A stretch of 64,000 nt of DNA, from positions 558,001 through 622,000 of the forward strand of contig CAVWYO010000005.1 of NCBI GenBank assembly GCA_963759235.1, given 5' to 3'. Positions 1-8,289 of the stretch are shown here, one piece after another. Numbering within the stretch: the first letter of the stretch is position 1; every line of letters begins with the position of its first letter. The position numbers were made by a program, and so were the translations under genes. Under the pieces are notes generated by a model. That model was not told where the DNA came from, searched no databases, and saw only the letters and a list, made by a program, of their open reading frames with translations. Origin of the DNA: Bauldia sp963759235 (GTDB lineage: Bacteria; Pseudomonadota; Alphaproteobacteria; Rhizobiales; Kaistiaceae).

Positions 1-280
<280 letters not shown>

Positions 281-283
281 AGC

Positions 284-1309
284 TCAGTCCCTGCGCACGT
301 TGCGGCGGGTGTACTGGTTGATCAGCACCGCGATGAGAAGCATCAGGCCGAGGATCGCCTGGTACCAATCGTAGTCGACCCCGACGAAGAACAGGCCCTG
401 GCGGACGATGCCGAGGGTCAGTGCCCCGATCGCCGTGCCGACGATCGATCCGGTGCCGCCGGCGAGCGATGTGCCGCCGATGACCGCGGTGATTGCCGCC
501 TCGAACTCCTTGCCCTGGCCGCGGAATAAATCGGCCGATCCCAGGCTGAGGACCTGGATCGCCGCGAGGAGCACCCCGGAGGAGGCGACCGCCATGAACA
601 GGATGATCTTGACCCGGGCCACCGGAACGCCGCAGGCGCGCGCCGCCGCGGCCGATCCGCCGGCGGCGAAAATCCAGTTGCCGAACTTGGTCCTGGTAAG
701 GATCACGGCGCACACGGCGACGAGTCCGATCCACCAGAGAAAGCCGACGTCGAGGCTCTCGACCAGTTTGCCGGCAAAGAGATACTGCAACGGAGCGTTG
801 CCGATCGCGTTCTTGACCCCGCCGATGTAGGGCTGCTGGGCGATCGTGCGGGAAAAGCCGATGGTGGCGCCGCGCAGCAGGAAGAGACCGGCAAGGGTGA
901 CGATGAAGGACGGGATGCCGGCGCGAACGACGAGCAGACCGACGCCGTAGCCATAGGCTAGGGCGAAGGCGAGCGAGGCGCAGAGCGCCAGCCACAGCGG
1001 CCAGTGGGCCTGGGTGGTGCCGAGGGCGATGATCATGCCGGCGAAGCCGACCATCGAACCGATCGACAGGTCGAACTCGCCGGCGATCAAAAGCAGCGTC
1101 ACGGTCGTGCCGACAATGCCGACCTGCGCGGCGATGTTGAGATAGCTGGAAACGCCCCGCGTGGTGAGGAAGCCGCTGTCGCCGCCGAAGATGGCGAAGA
1201 AGCCCCACAGGACGATCAGCCCGATCGCCGCGCCGACCTCGGGACGCTCGACGATGCGACGTGACAACGAAAGCTGACGGGTGCGCGCGTGCGGGATGGC
1301 CACTGCCAT
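284..1309 (-). CDS. Sugar ABC transporter permease (CUT2/RbsC family)
   Basis: A 341-residue hydrophobic protein of the BPD_transp_2 family, the membrane channel of ribose/xylose-type ABC importers. It has about eight to ten membrane segments and the family motif GEFDLSIGSMVGF in its first third. It is clearly paralogous to the permease part of the fusion at 10122-12095, sharing blocks such as EFDLSxG, PSFxVTLxGLFxLRG and GNWIxAxGGSAAxARA. The gene follows the binding-protein gene and precedes the ATPase by 3 bases, the usual order binding protein-permease-ATPase. The transported compound is unknown; the operon context suggests a sugar or small hydroxy acid. Confidence 0.92.
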   Translation of the reverse strand: MAVAIPHARTRQLSLSRRIVERPEVGAAIGLIVLWGFFAIFGGDSGFLTTRGVSSYLNIAAQVGIVGTTVTLLLIAGEFDLSIGSMVGFAGMIIALGTTQAHWPLWLALCASLAFALAYGYGVGLLVVRAGIPSFIVTLAGLFLLRGATIGFSRTIAQQPYIGGVKNAIGNAPLQYLFAGKLVESLDVGFLWWIGLVAVCAVILTRTKFGNWIFAAGGSAAAARACGVPVARVKIILFMAVASSGVLLAAIQVLSLGSADLFRGQGKEFEAAITAVIGGTSLAGGTGSIVGTAIGALTLGIVRQGLFFVGVDYDWYQAILGLMLLIAVLINQYTRRNVRRD

Positions 1310-1333
1310 CGAGTCTCTCCCCCTCCGGAAAGG

Positions 1334-1360
1334 GGCAGGGCCGGTGAAACCTGCCCTGCC
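1334..1360 (-). terminator. Hairpin between binding-protein and permease genes
   Basis: The arms GGCAGGG (1334-1340) and CCCTGCC (1354-1360) form a 7-bp GC stem with a 13-base loop just after the binding-protein gene and before the permease gene. It has no T tract, so it more likely stabilises the upstream mRNA or partly attenuates transcription than ends it. The other two binding-protein genes in the window are also followed by hairpins. Confidence 0.4.
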
Positions 1361-1393
1361 TGCCTTTGCTTCGCGGTTAGGCGCGTTTTCGGC

Positions 1394-2365
1394 CTAGTAT
1401 ATGCCGTTGTTCACCAGGTCGATGATCTTGTCGACGTTGTCCTTGGTGATGAAGAAGCCGCCATTGTTGACGACGCCGGGGGGGCCGCCGGGCAGCACGC
1501 CGTACTTGATGTACTCGTATAGGAAGACCACCGGCAGGTAGCCCTGATTGAACGGCACCTGCGACGTCTCAAAGGCGATCTTGCCTTCCTTGATCCACTG
1601 CAGCGTGTCGGTGCCGGGATCGAAATACGAGACGATGACCTTGCCCTGCAGGCCGAGGTCGGTGAGCGTCTGATCGATGACGGCCGGGCTCGGTCCGCCG
1701 CCCCACTCGCCGCCAATCGCGTCGATGGTCGGATCCTTGAGGAAGGCGGCTTCGATCGCCCCCTTGGTGACAGACGGATCGGCGAGGCTGGTGGGGATGA
1801 CCGTGCTCTTGCCGCCGGCCTTCTCGAGCGCGGATTGGATGCCGTTGCAGCGGTCTTCGAGGATCGCGTTGCCGACCTCGTGGTTGAGGCAGATAACATT
1901 CTTGGCGCCGAGGGCCACCAGCCGCTCGCCGGCACCGACGCCGGCCTGGAAGCCGTCTTCGGCGACGTGAACCAGAGAGCCGGCCTTCTTGAAGCAGCTC
2001 GCGCCGCTGTTGAAGGACATCACCGGGATCCCCGCCGCGGCCGCTTCCTCGATCATCGGCGTGAGCGCGTCGCAGTCAGGCAGCGACACGAACAAGCCGT
2101 CGGGCTGCTTGGCGATCGCCGCTTCGATCAGCTGGCCCTCCTGGACCACGTCGAACTTGTCGGGTCCGACGAACTCGACCTTGACGCCGAGGTCCTTTCC
2201 GGCCTGCTCGACGCCCTTCTTCACCACCGACGAGAAGCTGTTCGACACGTCGGCGTGAAAGACGCCAATGATGTAGAGCGGATCGTTCTGGGCGGCCGCC
2301 GGCACGGCGAAAGCCGCCAGGGCAGTGGCGACCGCTACGGCCGCCAAAGTCGTCTTTGCTTGCAT
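1394..2365 (-). CDS. Sugar ABC transporter periplasmic substrate-binding protein
   Basis: A 323-residue type-1 periplasmic binding protein (Peripla_BP_4, RbsB-like). Starting at the ATG at 2365 the protein opens with a typical Sec signal peptide (MQAKTT..., hydrophobic core, AAAQ cleavage region near residue 25) and continues into a mature domain opening with LYIIGVFHADVSNSFSSV. A strong ribosome binding site, GGGAGGAAAG, lies just upstream. The open frame extends to 2533, but that would bury the signal peptide after 56 residues, so the 2365 start is preferred. It resembles the binding protein at 12174-13208. Expression is probably driven from the promoter and operator at 2505-2558. Confidence 0.92.
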   Translation of the reverse strand: MQAKTTLAAVAVATALAAFAVPAAAQNDPLYIIGVFHADVSNSFSSVVKKGVEQAGKDLGVKVEFVGPDKFDVVQEGQLIEAAIAKQPDGLFVSLPDCDALTPMIEEAAAAGIPVMSFNSGASCFKKAGSLVHVAEDGFQAGVGAGERLVALGAKNVICLNHEVGNAILEDRCNGIQSALEKAGGKSTVIPTSLADPSVTKGAIEAAFLKDPTIDAIGGEWGGGPSPAVIDQTLTDLGLQGKVIVSYFDPGTDTLQWIKEGKIAFETSQVPFNQGYLPVVFLYEYIKYGVLPGGPPGVVNNGGFFITKDNVDKIIDLVNNGIY

Positions 2366-2504
2366 GTTTTCTTTCCTCCCAAAGCCCGGCCAGGTGGCCG
2401 GTTCATAGTCGGCAATGACGGCCGATCGTCGTTTGATTTGGTTTGTTGACGAGGGGTTCCCGTCGCCCGCGGGACCTCCTTCAGCGCTCCCCTCCCGGAA
2501 ATCC

Positions 2505-2516
2505 CCAATCGATTGG
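2505..2516. promoter_or_regulatory. Palindromic operator CCAATCGATTGG, copy 1
   Basis: A perfect 12-bp palindrome with a central CG, the symmetry typical of LacI/GalR-family operators. It lies between the dehydrogenase gene at 2568-3638 and the binding-protein gene starting at 2365. The identical 12-mer, followed by the same CGA, occurs at 5203-5214 in front of the first gene of the same cluster. It sits about 14 bases downstream of a promoter-like GATATG, where a bound repressor would block initiation or early elongation. Confidence 0.7.
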
Positions 2517-2530
2517 CGATTTTCGGTCAA

Positions 2531-2558
2531 CATATCGCTCTCCCCTCCAATGCGTCAA
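2531..2558 (-). promoter_or_regulatory. Putative sigma-70 promoter for the binding-protein gene
   Basis: On the minus strand TTGACG (2553-2558) and GATATG (2531-2536) are separated by 16 bases. The same two hexamers, with 17-base spacing, occur at 5219-5247, and each pair is followed by CCAATCGATTGG. The recurrence makes this more credible than a chance match. It would give the transporter genes their own repressor-controlled start inside the longer operon. Confidence 0.45.
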
Positions 2559-2567
2559 GCCGTTCGA

Positions 2568-3638
2568 TCAATCCGACAGCGGCTTTGGCATTGCCAGTTC
2601 CCGGTCGCCGGCGGCGGCGACAAGAGCCAGCCAAGTCGGCCGATCGACCGTGATCGCGCGGCTTGCGGCGGCGGTCGCGGCGCGCTGCTCCCGCTCGCCA
2701 GGCATCATCACCGGCGCCGTTTCGTCGAGCGGCGGCGATGAGCGGAGATAGGTGCTCATGCGGCCGGCCCGCGCCGAGAAACCCGGATCGGTCGCGATCG
2801 CCAGCATGGCGAGGTTCGATCCTTCGCGCGTGAGGTCGTCGGCGTCGTCCTGCGCGAGCAGCGCGGCGAGGACGTCGACAAGGATCGCCAGCGCCGTACC
2901 CCTGTAGCCGAACGCGCCGCCGAGCGGCTGGATCGCGCCACGGGGTGTCCCGTAGAGGACCGCCGGGTCGTTGGTGGTCCGCCCGGCGGGGTCGCGGAGG
3001 GCTCCTTCCGGCGCCGGCAGACCGCGATTCTTCAGACTGCGAAGGACGCCCTCGGGCACGACGCTTGTCGAGAAGTCGGCGACCACCGGCTCCCCGCCCT
3101 CCACCGGAAAGGCGTAGGCGATCGGATTGGTTGCGATCCGGCCGTCCCGGCCGCCGAACGGTGCCACCCAGTGACCGGAGCGGGGGCCGCTGCATACCAC
3201 GACGCCAACCATCCCGCCGCGGGCAATCGCCTCGGCATAGGCCCCGACCCGACCGGTGTGGCCCATGTGGCGGCCGGTGACGAAGGCGGTGCCATTGGCG
3301 CCGGCGAGGCGGACGGCCTCCGCCGCCATCGCCATGCCGACCACCTGGCCGAGACCTTTGGCGCCGTCGAAATCGGCGCGGCCGGGTAGCGGCCGGCTGA
3401 CCGTCGGTGAGGCCGCCGGATCGATGCCGCCGGCGGCGATGTCGTCGAGGTATTGCGGGATGCGGATGACGCCATGCGACTTCAGCCCCATGGTGTCAGC
3501 CTCGAGCAGGTGATCGACGACGACGCCGGCGTTGGCAGGGGTTGCCCCGGCTGCTTCGAGCAGAGCGCGCCCGAGGGCGGCCAATTCGCTCCTGTCGACA
3601 AGCACGGGTCGCAGGTCGGTCGCGGCGGCGGCGGTCAT
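2568..3638 (-). CDS. Malate/L-lactate (Ldh_2) family NAD(P)-dependent dehydrogenase
   Basis: A 356-residue protein of the Ldh_2 family, which covers ureidoglycolate, malate, L-sulfolactate and related 2-hydroxyacid or imino-acid reductases. Family hallmarks include KSHGVIRIPQYLDDI near residue 55, the glycine-rich TGRHMGHTGRVGAYAE block, and NPIAYAFPVEGG. These enzymes reversibly oxidise a 2-hydroxyacid to a 2-oxoacid in the cytosol. The start ATG at 3638 overlaps the upstream stop as ATGA, so translation is probably coupled to the MIP18-like gene. An open frame upstream to 3968 is read-through in the neighbour's territory and was not used. The natural substrate is unknown. Confidence 0.88.
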   Translation of the reverse strand: MTAAAATDLRPVLVDRSELAALGRALLEAAGATPANAGVVVDHLLEADTMGLKSHGVIRIPQYLDDIAAGGIDPAASPTVSRPLPGRADFDGAKGLGQVVGMAMAAEAVRLAGANGTAFVTGRHMGHTGRVGAYAEAIARGGMVGVVVCSGPRSGHWVAPFGGRDGRIATNPIAYAFPVEGGEPVVADFSTSVVPEGVLRSLKNRGLPAPEGALRDPAGRTTNDPAVLYGTPRGAIQPLGGAFGYRGTALAILVDVLAALLAQDDADDLTREGSNLAMLAIATDPGFSARAGRMSTYLRSSPPLDETAPVMMPGEREQRAATAAASRAITVDRPTWLALVAAAGDRELAMPKPLSD

Positions 3639-4066
3639 GGCGCGGCTCCATCCGATTGCCGCGTGCCCGCGTCGGCGACATGGCGGGTGCCGCGGCCGAG
3701 GGCGCGGCGTGCCGACGGGCTCAAGCGCAATTCGTCCCAGGTGCGGTCGGCCGGACAGAAGGAAATCGTAACCCGCCGGCACCAGGGAAGCGCCAGCAGC
3801 CGCTTCTCGATCTCTTCCTCGAATACGCCGCGGAACATGCAATTCGGAAAGGTGGGCAGGAGCAGGACCGCGACCGTCCCGCCGTGGACGTCGAGCCGCT
3901 CGATCATGCCCATGCCGACGAGGCCGATCGGATGGCCGAAGCTCGCGCTGCACGGATCGACGATCCACTCGAGCTCCGCCGCGGCGGCGCGCCTTCGTCC
4001 GAGCTGCCCGTCACCGGCGATTTCTGGCAGATCAGCGGGCGATACCTGGCTCACAGCGGCATTCAT
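3635..4066 (-). CDS. MIP18/PaaD-like (DUF59) iron-sulfur domain protein
   Basis: A 143-residue protein whose core (from about residue 32, WIVDPCSASFGHPIGLVGMG, through TFPNCMFRG to TISFCPADRTWDEL) matches the MIP18/DUF59 fold of SufT, PaaD and other iron-sulfur maturation factors. Three cysteines are spread along this core. The ATG at 4066 has GGAGG 7 bases upstream and overlaps the amidohydrolase stop as ATGA; its own stop overlaps the Ldh_2 start the same way. It is therefore made together with two enzymes, an unusual setting for a general assembly factor, and may serve one of them or a metal enzyme further along the pathway. The function is inferred from fold only. Confidence 0.7.
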   Translation of the reverse strand: MNAAVSQVSPADLPEIAGDGQLGRRRAAAAELEWIVDPCSASFGHPIGLVGMGMIERLDVHGGTVAVLLLPTFPNCMFRGVFEEEIEKRLLALPWCRRVTISFCPADRTWDELRLSPSARRALGRGTRHVADAGTRQSDGAAP

Positions 4067-5157
4067 CCGATTGCCTCCACCGCCAGCGGGTCCGGCTCCG
4101 CCGGCGTCTTGAGACGTGACCACGGGTCGGCCAGTCCCTGCTTGCGCTGACGGCTGAGGTCGTCATCGGCGATCGCCGCCTTGATGGCGTCGACGTCGAT
4201 GCCGTGGAGCCGGGCGTAGTTCAACCCGAGAATGTCGGCTTTGACCGCGTCGGTGAGCGGCGGATAGCCGTCGCCGTCGATCATGTCGACCGGCATTTCG
4301 AGGCGGGCGAAGGCCTCGAGGATCGGACGTGGATGAGGTGATGACGCGCCGCTCGACCAGAACAGCTTCTTGCCGCCGCCCATCATCAGGAACTCGCCGA
4401 GGATGCGGGCAAGCTTGCGCGGATGAAGGACGGCAAGCGCCGCGGTCAATTCGAGCCCGACATAGACATTGTTGAAGCGGGCGAGCTGGAACGCCGCCTC
4501 GTCGGTGAAAGCAAAGCCGGAGTGGACCACCTCGAAGGAGAGGTCGGGAAAGTCGATGGCGGCGTAGTCGACGTCACTGTTCCTGAACGGATCCATCTGC
4601 ACGGCGCCGAGCGGCATCGCCTTGTGCACCGCGACGACCTTGATGCCGTGCTTCCGGCACCGCTCCAGAACCGGGTAGAGGATATCGCCGTCGGCGAACG
4701 TCGCGACCTTGATCGCGCCGTCGATGACGTCGACCGGATAGAGCTTGAGGCCGATGATGCCCCATTCCTCGACCTGGCGGTCGAGGTCGTCGAGCGCCTT
4801 TTGCCCCTGCAGCGGGCTGATGCCGCCGTAGAGGAAAACGCGATCCGGATGGCGGCGCTTGAGCTCGAGCCCGACGCTCATCGGGGACATGTTCTTGAGG
4901 AAGCCCCAGGCCGGCACCGTGTGGTAGCAGACCGCATCGACGTCGCTTTCGAGGAAGAGGAGCAATTCGAGTACGTCCGGGCTGATCGCCTGGAAGTAGC
5001 GCAACGGTTCCAGCCGGTAGGGTTCCGGCACCATGGCGTATTGGAAGGCCTGATTGGCGAGGAGCAGCGAACGGCCATAGCGGCTCGCGACATTGGCCGC
5101 GGTCGAGTCGAAGCCATGGACGACGCTGTCGAAAACGAAAGTGCCGTTCACGCTCAT
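4063..5157 (-). CDS. Amidohydrolase_2-family metal-dependent hydrolase or decarboxylase
   Basis: A 364-residue protein resembling the Amidohydrolase_2 TIM-barrel family, which includes resorcylate-type decarboxylases and lactone hydrolases. Visible elements are an N-terminal FDSVVHGFD, GIIGLKLYPVDV, VVAVHKAMPLG, EVVHSGFAF and WSSGASSPHPRP, spaced like the metal and acid/base positions of the family, although the N-terminal HxH pair is not canonical. The ATG at 5157 has GGGAGGAC upstream. It is the first gene of the unit and lies 46 bases downstream of the CCAATCGATTGG operator. It is translationally coupled to the MIP18-like gene. The reaction is unknown. Confidence 0.72.
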   Translation of the reverse strand: MSVNGTFVFDSVVHGFDSTAANVASRYGRSLLLANQAFQYAMVPEPYRLEPLRYFQAISPDVLELLLFLESDVDAVCYHTVPAWGFLKNMSPMSVGLELKRRHPDRVFLYGGISPLQGQKALDDLDRQVEEWGIIGLKLYPVDVIDGAIKVATFADGDILYPVLERCRKHGIKVVAVHKAMPLGAVQMDPFRNSDVDYAAIDFPDLSFEVVHSGFAFTDEAAFQLARFNNVYVGLELTAALAVLHPRKLARILGEFLMMGGGKKLFWSSGASSPHPRPILEAFARLEMPVDMIDGDGYPPLTDAVKADILGLNYARLHGIDVDAIKAAIADDDLSRQRKQGLADPWSRLKTPAEPDPLAVEAIG

Positions 5158-5202
5158 TATCGGTTGTCCTCCCGTCTTCCTCAGGTTCGTGCCAAGGAAA
5201 AT

Positions 5203-5214
5203 CCAATCGATTGG
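5203..5214. promoter_or_regulatory. Palindromic operator CCAATCGATTGG, copy 2
   Basis: This is identical to the palindrome at 2505-2516 and has the same CGA downstream. It begins 4 bases after a GATATG -10 candidate, so it would cover the transcription start of the amidohydrolase operon. A repressor bound here would block RNA polymerase directly. The central CG and the length suggest a LacI-family protein, but no such gene is in the window. Confidence 0.75.
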
Positions 5215-5218
5215 CGAG

Positions 5219-5247
5219 CATATCATCGCCGACGCGGTCTTCGTCAA
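5219..5247 (-). promoter_or_regulatory. Putative sigma-70 promoter of the amidohydrolase operon
   Basis: On the minus strand TTGACG (5242-5247) and GATATG (5219-5224) are separated by 17 bases, close to an ideal sigma-70 layout. The CCAATCGATTGG operator follows immediately. The same hexamers recur at the second operator copy. Confidence 0.55.
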
Positions 5248-5329
5248 GAATTTCCGTGCTGCCCCGGGTCTCTCGCCCGGCTCAGGCGGGGATCTTTTCC
5301 ACCTCCGATCTTATCGCCGGCGCGGGTCA

Positions 5330-6307
5330 TCACGGAGATCGGCCGACTTGGTGCAGGGGCGGTAGCCCCTCGGCCACGCGTTCGATGTTGTCGGCGCAAC
5401 ATTGGCCGCGGCGCCGCGAGGTGTCCCTGGTGACCCCGGCGACATGCGGGGTGCAAATTACGTTGGGGAGTTGGAGGAGCGGATGGGCCGGATCGATCGG
5501 CTCCGTGGAGAAAGCGTCGAGGCCGGCAGCCTTCAGCCGCCCGCCTTGCAGTGCCTCGACCAGCGCAGCTTCGTCGACAATTCCGCCGCGGGCGACGTTG
5601 ATCAGCACCGCGTCGGGCTTCATCCGGGCGAGGGCGTCGCGGTCGATCAGGTTGCGGCTGCTGGCGTTCAGCGGGACGTGGATCGACAGATAGTCGGCCT
5701 CGGCGAGCAGGCGCGGCAGGCTGGCGAGATCGCCAAAGAAGGCGACGCCGTGCTCGTCGAGCACCTCCTTTGAGACGGGTCCGATGTCGACCGCCATGAC
5801 CCGCATCCCGAACGGGCGCACCCGCTTGGCGAGCTCGCGGGCGCTTGCGCCGAAGCCGACGAGACCGAGCGTGCGCCCGCCGAGTTCCTCGTTCGGTTCC
5901 GGTCCGTAGAAGGTCCGCGTCCGCACGTTTCGTTGGGTGATCTGGAAGTTCTTCGCCGCAAGCAGCATCAGCATCAGCGCGTGTTCGGCCAATGCGGGGG
6001 CGCTAAAGGGGCCTGGCGTGTTGGCCAGCCACATTTGCCGGTCCAGCACATGGTCGACATCGAGGGCGTCGAGACCGGTACCGAGCACCTGCCAGAGCCG
6101 AACGCCGGCCTCGGCGCCGGCGTCGATCATCGCGTTGGTGGCGTGCCCGCCGAGATCGACCACCACATCGATCCCGCGGAACTGGTCGGCAAGCGGCTTC
6201 GCCGGATCGAAGACCTCAACCGGATATCGCCCGCCGACCGCGGTCATGAAGTCGTCGAACCAGAAAGTGTGATGGCTCTGAGTGGTCGTGAGATAGAGAA
6301 CACGCAT
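5330..6307 (-). CDS. D-isomer-specific 2-hydroxyacid dehydrogenase
   Basis: A 325-residue NAD(P)-dependent dehydrogenase with the two-domain layout of the D-2-hydroxyacid family. The cofactor motif is G-F-G-A-S-A at residues 151-156, ending in Ala rather than the usual Gly. The catalytic triad is present: Arg240 in NVARGG, Glu269 in STEP and His288 in TPHVAG. It should interconvert a 2-oxoacid and a D-2-hydroxyacid. It is the last gene of the unit that starts with the binding protein at 13208, 66 bases after the double metallo-beta-lactamase gene. It differs clearly from the second dehydrogenase at 9094-10125, so the two probably act on different intermediates. Confidence 0.88.
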   Translation of the reverse strand: MRVLYLTTTQSHHTFWFDDFMTAVGGRYPVEVFDPAKPLADQFRGIDVVVDLGGHATNAMIDAGAEAGVRLWQVLGTGLDALDVDHVLDRQMWLANTPGPFSAPALAEHALMLMLLAAKNFQITQRNVRTRTFYGPEPNEELGGRTLGLVGFGASARELAKRVRPFGMRVMAVDIGPVSKEVLDEHGVAFFGDLASLPRLLAEADYLSIHVPLNASSRNLIDRDALARMKPDAVLINVARGGIVDEAALVEALQGGRLKAAGLDAFSTEPIDPAHPLLQLPNVICTPHVAGVTRDTSRRRGQCCADNIERVAEGLPPLHQVGRSP

Positions 6308-6373
6308 GATGGTTTCCGATCTAAGCGCCTATGCAATTTTGGTTCCTGGGAAGACCAATCCCGCCTGTGCCTC

Positions 6374-8281
6374 TCAGAAGGCGTCGCCGCCCACGGTGAT
6401 CAGTGCCTCCGCCACCTGACCGAAGCTCTGCCCACCGACGATCAGTTCGGCGGCGATGGGTTGTCGCCGGCACGCCCCGGGCGAGGTGATCGACAGGGTG
6501 CAGGTCGCCTCGGCCCGTGCCGCCGCCGCGACTTCCGCCGTGGTTCCGCGCCAGCCTTCCGGCCCGACCAGGCGCACCGTCAGCGTCGCCGCGGCGCGGA
6601 GGGGATTGCGCGCGGTGACTTTCACTGTTGCGACCTCACCTTCCCCGACGTGGATGCGGTAGGGCCAGATCCAGCCACCCCAACTGTCCAGTCCGAAATG
6701 GGCTTCGTCGTCGCCGAGCACCATCGCGTCGCGATGGATGTCGGCAAAGGTTTCGCCGAAGGCGTCGATGAAGGCGAAGAAGGCTTCGTCGGTGTAGACC
6801 GGCGCGCGGTGGCCGGAGATCAAAACGTCGGGGCGCCACTCGCGGAGGACAGCGGCGCTGTCGCGGTAGCTGTCGAGGAAGGCGCCGTTGCGGTAGACGT
6901 GGTTCTGCGCGATCTGGGCATGCGGCCAGTCGTCGCTCGCCGGCGATCCGTCGGCGCGCTGGAAGAAGTACTGGTCGCCGCTATGGACGAAGCGCTTGCC
7001 GTCGGCGTCGAAGCAGATCGCCGCCGAAAAGCGCGTATGGCCCGACATCGGCGCCAGACGGAAGGTGTATTCCTCCCAAGTGAAGGGCTCGTCCAGCGGC
7101 AGCCGTCGGTCGACCGTGATCGGACGCGGCCAGTCGCACGGAAAGCGGTGCGCCTCCGGGTGCTCGAGGAGATCGGCGAAATTGTCCGGCGCCCAGCATT
7201 TCGCTCCCGTGACCCGACGGAGGAGCGGAACACCGCAGACGTGGTCATCGTGGAAGTGGCTGAGGAGGACGACGTCGATCTGTTCGATGCCGAGCTGGCG
7301 CTTCAGTGCGTCGACCCCGTGGAGGAGAGCGCGTCTGCGGTCGGGTGTCGGGTAGGACGGCCAGTGCCAGCCCTTGGGCACGCCCGGAGGCGGATAGGCG
7401 CCAAAGCCGCCACGATAGCCGTAGTCGATGACCAGCGCCTTGCCGCTTTCGCTGATCAGATACCAGGAGAGCGCCTCGGTGCGCGGCTCGAACCAGACGT
7501 GATCCGTGACCCGTTCCAGCCGCTCGTCGTCGGCAATAGCGATCTGCGCCTTCTCGAGCGGCCGCCCGGCGCAGAGCCGGCGAAGCGAATCCTGCAGGTC
7601 CGACAGCGCGCCGTCGACGTCCTGGTCCATCGCCGTCCCGAGGCTCGGCAGCAGCATCTCGGGGTCGCGGCGGCGGAGGACGCCGGCGGAGTAATACGCA
7701 TTCACCGCACCGCCGAGGTCGTTGTAGTCGTATTGGAGCGGCGCCACCCGCGCCATGCGGCCGGGCGAATGGATGGCTTCGCCGGAGAAGACAACCTGCC
7801 GCGCGCTCCGCGGCGTCGTCAGCGCGAAGCCGCAATGATGCGGTGTGACACCCGGCAGCGGAACCACCGTGACGGCGATGCCGGCAATGTCGAGGACCTC
7901 GTGGTCGCGGACGGGTTCGACCTTCGCCGCCTCGATCGGCGCGAAGGTGTCCCAGATGTTGTCGTAGATGATGTAGGTCTGGCGCTGGCGGAAATGCTGG
8001 CCGGGATCGGCAAAAATCTCGGCCTCCCCCTCCGGGACATACACCTTCATCCCGCGCCGCGAGGCCTCTGCGGCACCGGCGGCGTGGTCGCGGAAATAGT
8101 GCGTGCAGAGCAGGGTGAAGGGCGGCCGGAACCGCTCCGGCAGCGCATCAAGCCAAGCGCCGGTGCCGGCATTGACGAAGATCGTCCCCGCCGGCCCGTC
8201 GACCGCGTAGACGTTGCAGCTGTCGCGGAAGACCTCGACGTCGGTGAGAACGGACTCCCAATGGTCCGGCTTCCCGTCCAT
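6374..8281 (-). CDS. Tandem metallo-beta-lactamase-fold protein
   Basis: A 635-residue protein with two metallo-beta-lactamase-like regions. The C-terminal one keeps a full metal site: HFHDDH (His342, His344, Asp346, His347), His415 in SGHTRF, Asp436 in HSGDQYF and His491 in ISGHRAP. The N-terminal one has only HYFRDH at residues 61-66, with Phe in place of the second His, then TPHHCGF and FSGEAIH, so it is probably degenerate or differently metallated. About 140 residues after residue 500 resemble an extra beta-rich domain. It is likely a cytosolic hydrolase (no signal peptide), perhaps acting on a lactone or thioester. Its stop lies upstream of a dehydrogenase, and its start is 8 bases after the aldolase stop. 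Confidence 0.82.
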   Translation of the reverse strand: MDGKPDHWESVLTDVEVFRDSCNVYAVDGPAGTIFVNAGTGAWLDALPERFRPPFTLLCTHYFRDHAAGAAEASRRGMKVYVPEGEAEIFADPGQHFRQRQTYIIYDNIWDTFAPIEAAKVEPVRDHEVLDIAGIAVTVVPLPGVTPHHCGFALTTPRSARQVVFSGEAIHSPGRMARVAPLQYDYNDLGGAVNAYYSAGVLRRRDPEMLLPSLGTAMDQDVDGALSDLQDSLRRLCAGRPLEKAQIAIADDERLERVTDHVWFEPRTEALSWYLISESGKALVIDYGYRGGFGAYPPPGVPKGWHWPSYPTPDRRRALLHGVDALKRQLGIEQIDVVLLSHFHDDHVCGVPLLRRVTGAKCWAPDNFADLLEHPEAHRFPCDWPRPITVDRRLPLDEPFTWEEYTFRLAPMSGHTRFSAAICFDADGKRFVHSGDQYFFQRADGSPASDDWPHAQIAQNHVYRNGAFLDSYRDSAAVLREWRPDVLISGHRAPVYTDEAFFAFIDAFGETFADIHRDAMVLGDDEAHFGLDSWGGWIWPYRIHVGEGEVATVKVTARNPLRAAATLTVRLVGPEGWRGTTAEVAAAARAEATCTLSITSPGACRRQPIAAELIVGGQSFGQVAEALITVGGDAF

Positions 8282-8289
8282 GGTTCTAG

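Noticed and set aside
2366..2533. Upstream ATG at 2533 with a good ribosome binding site for the binding-protein gene
   Set aside because: It would put 56 polar residues before a normal Sec signal peptide. The ATG at 2365 also has a strong ribosome binding site and gives a standard exported protein.
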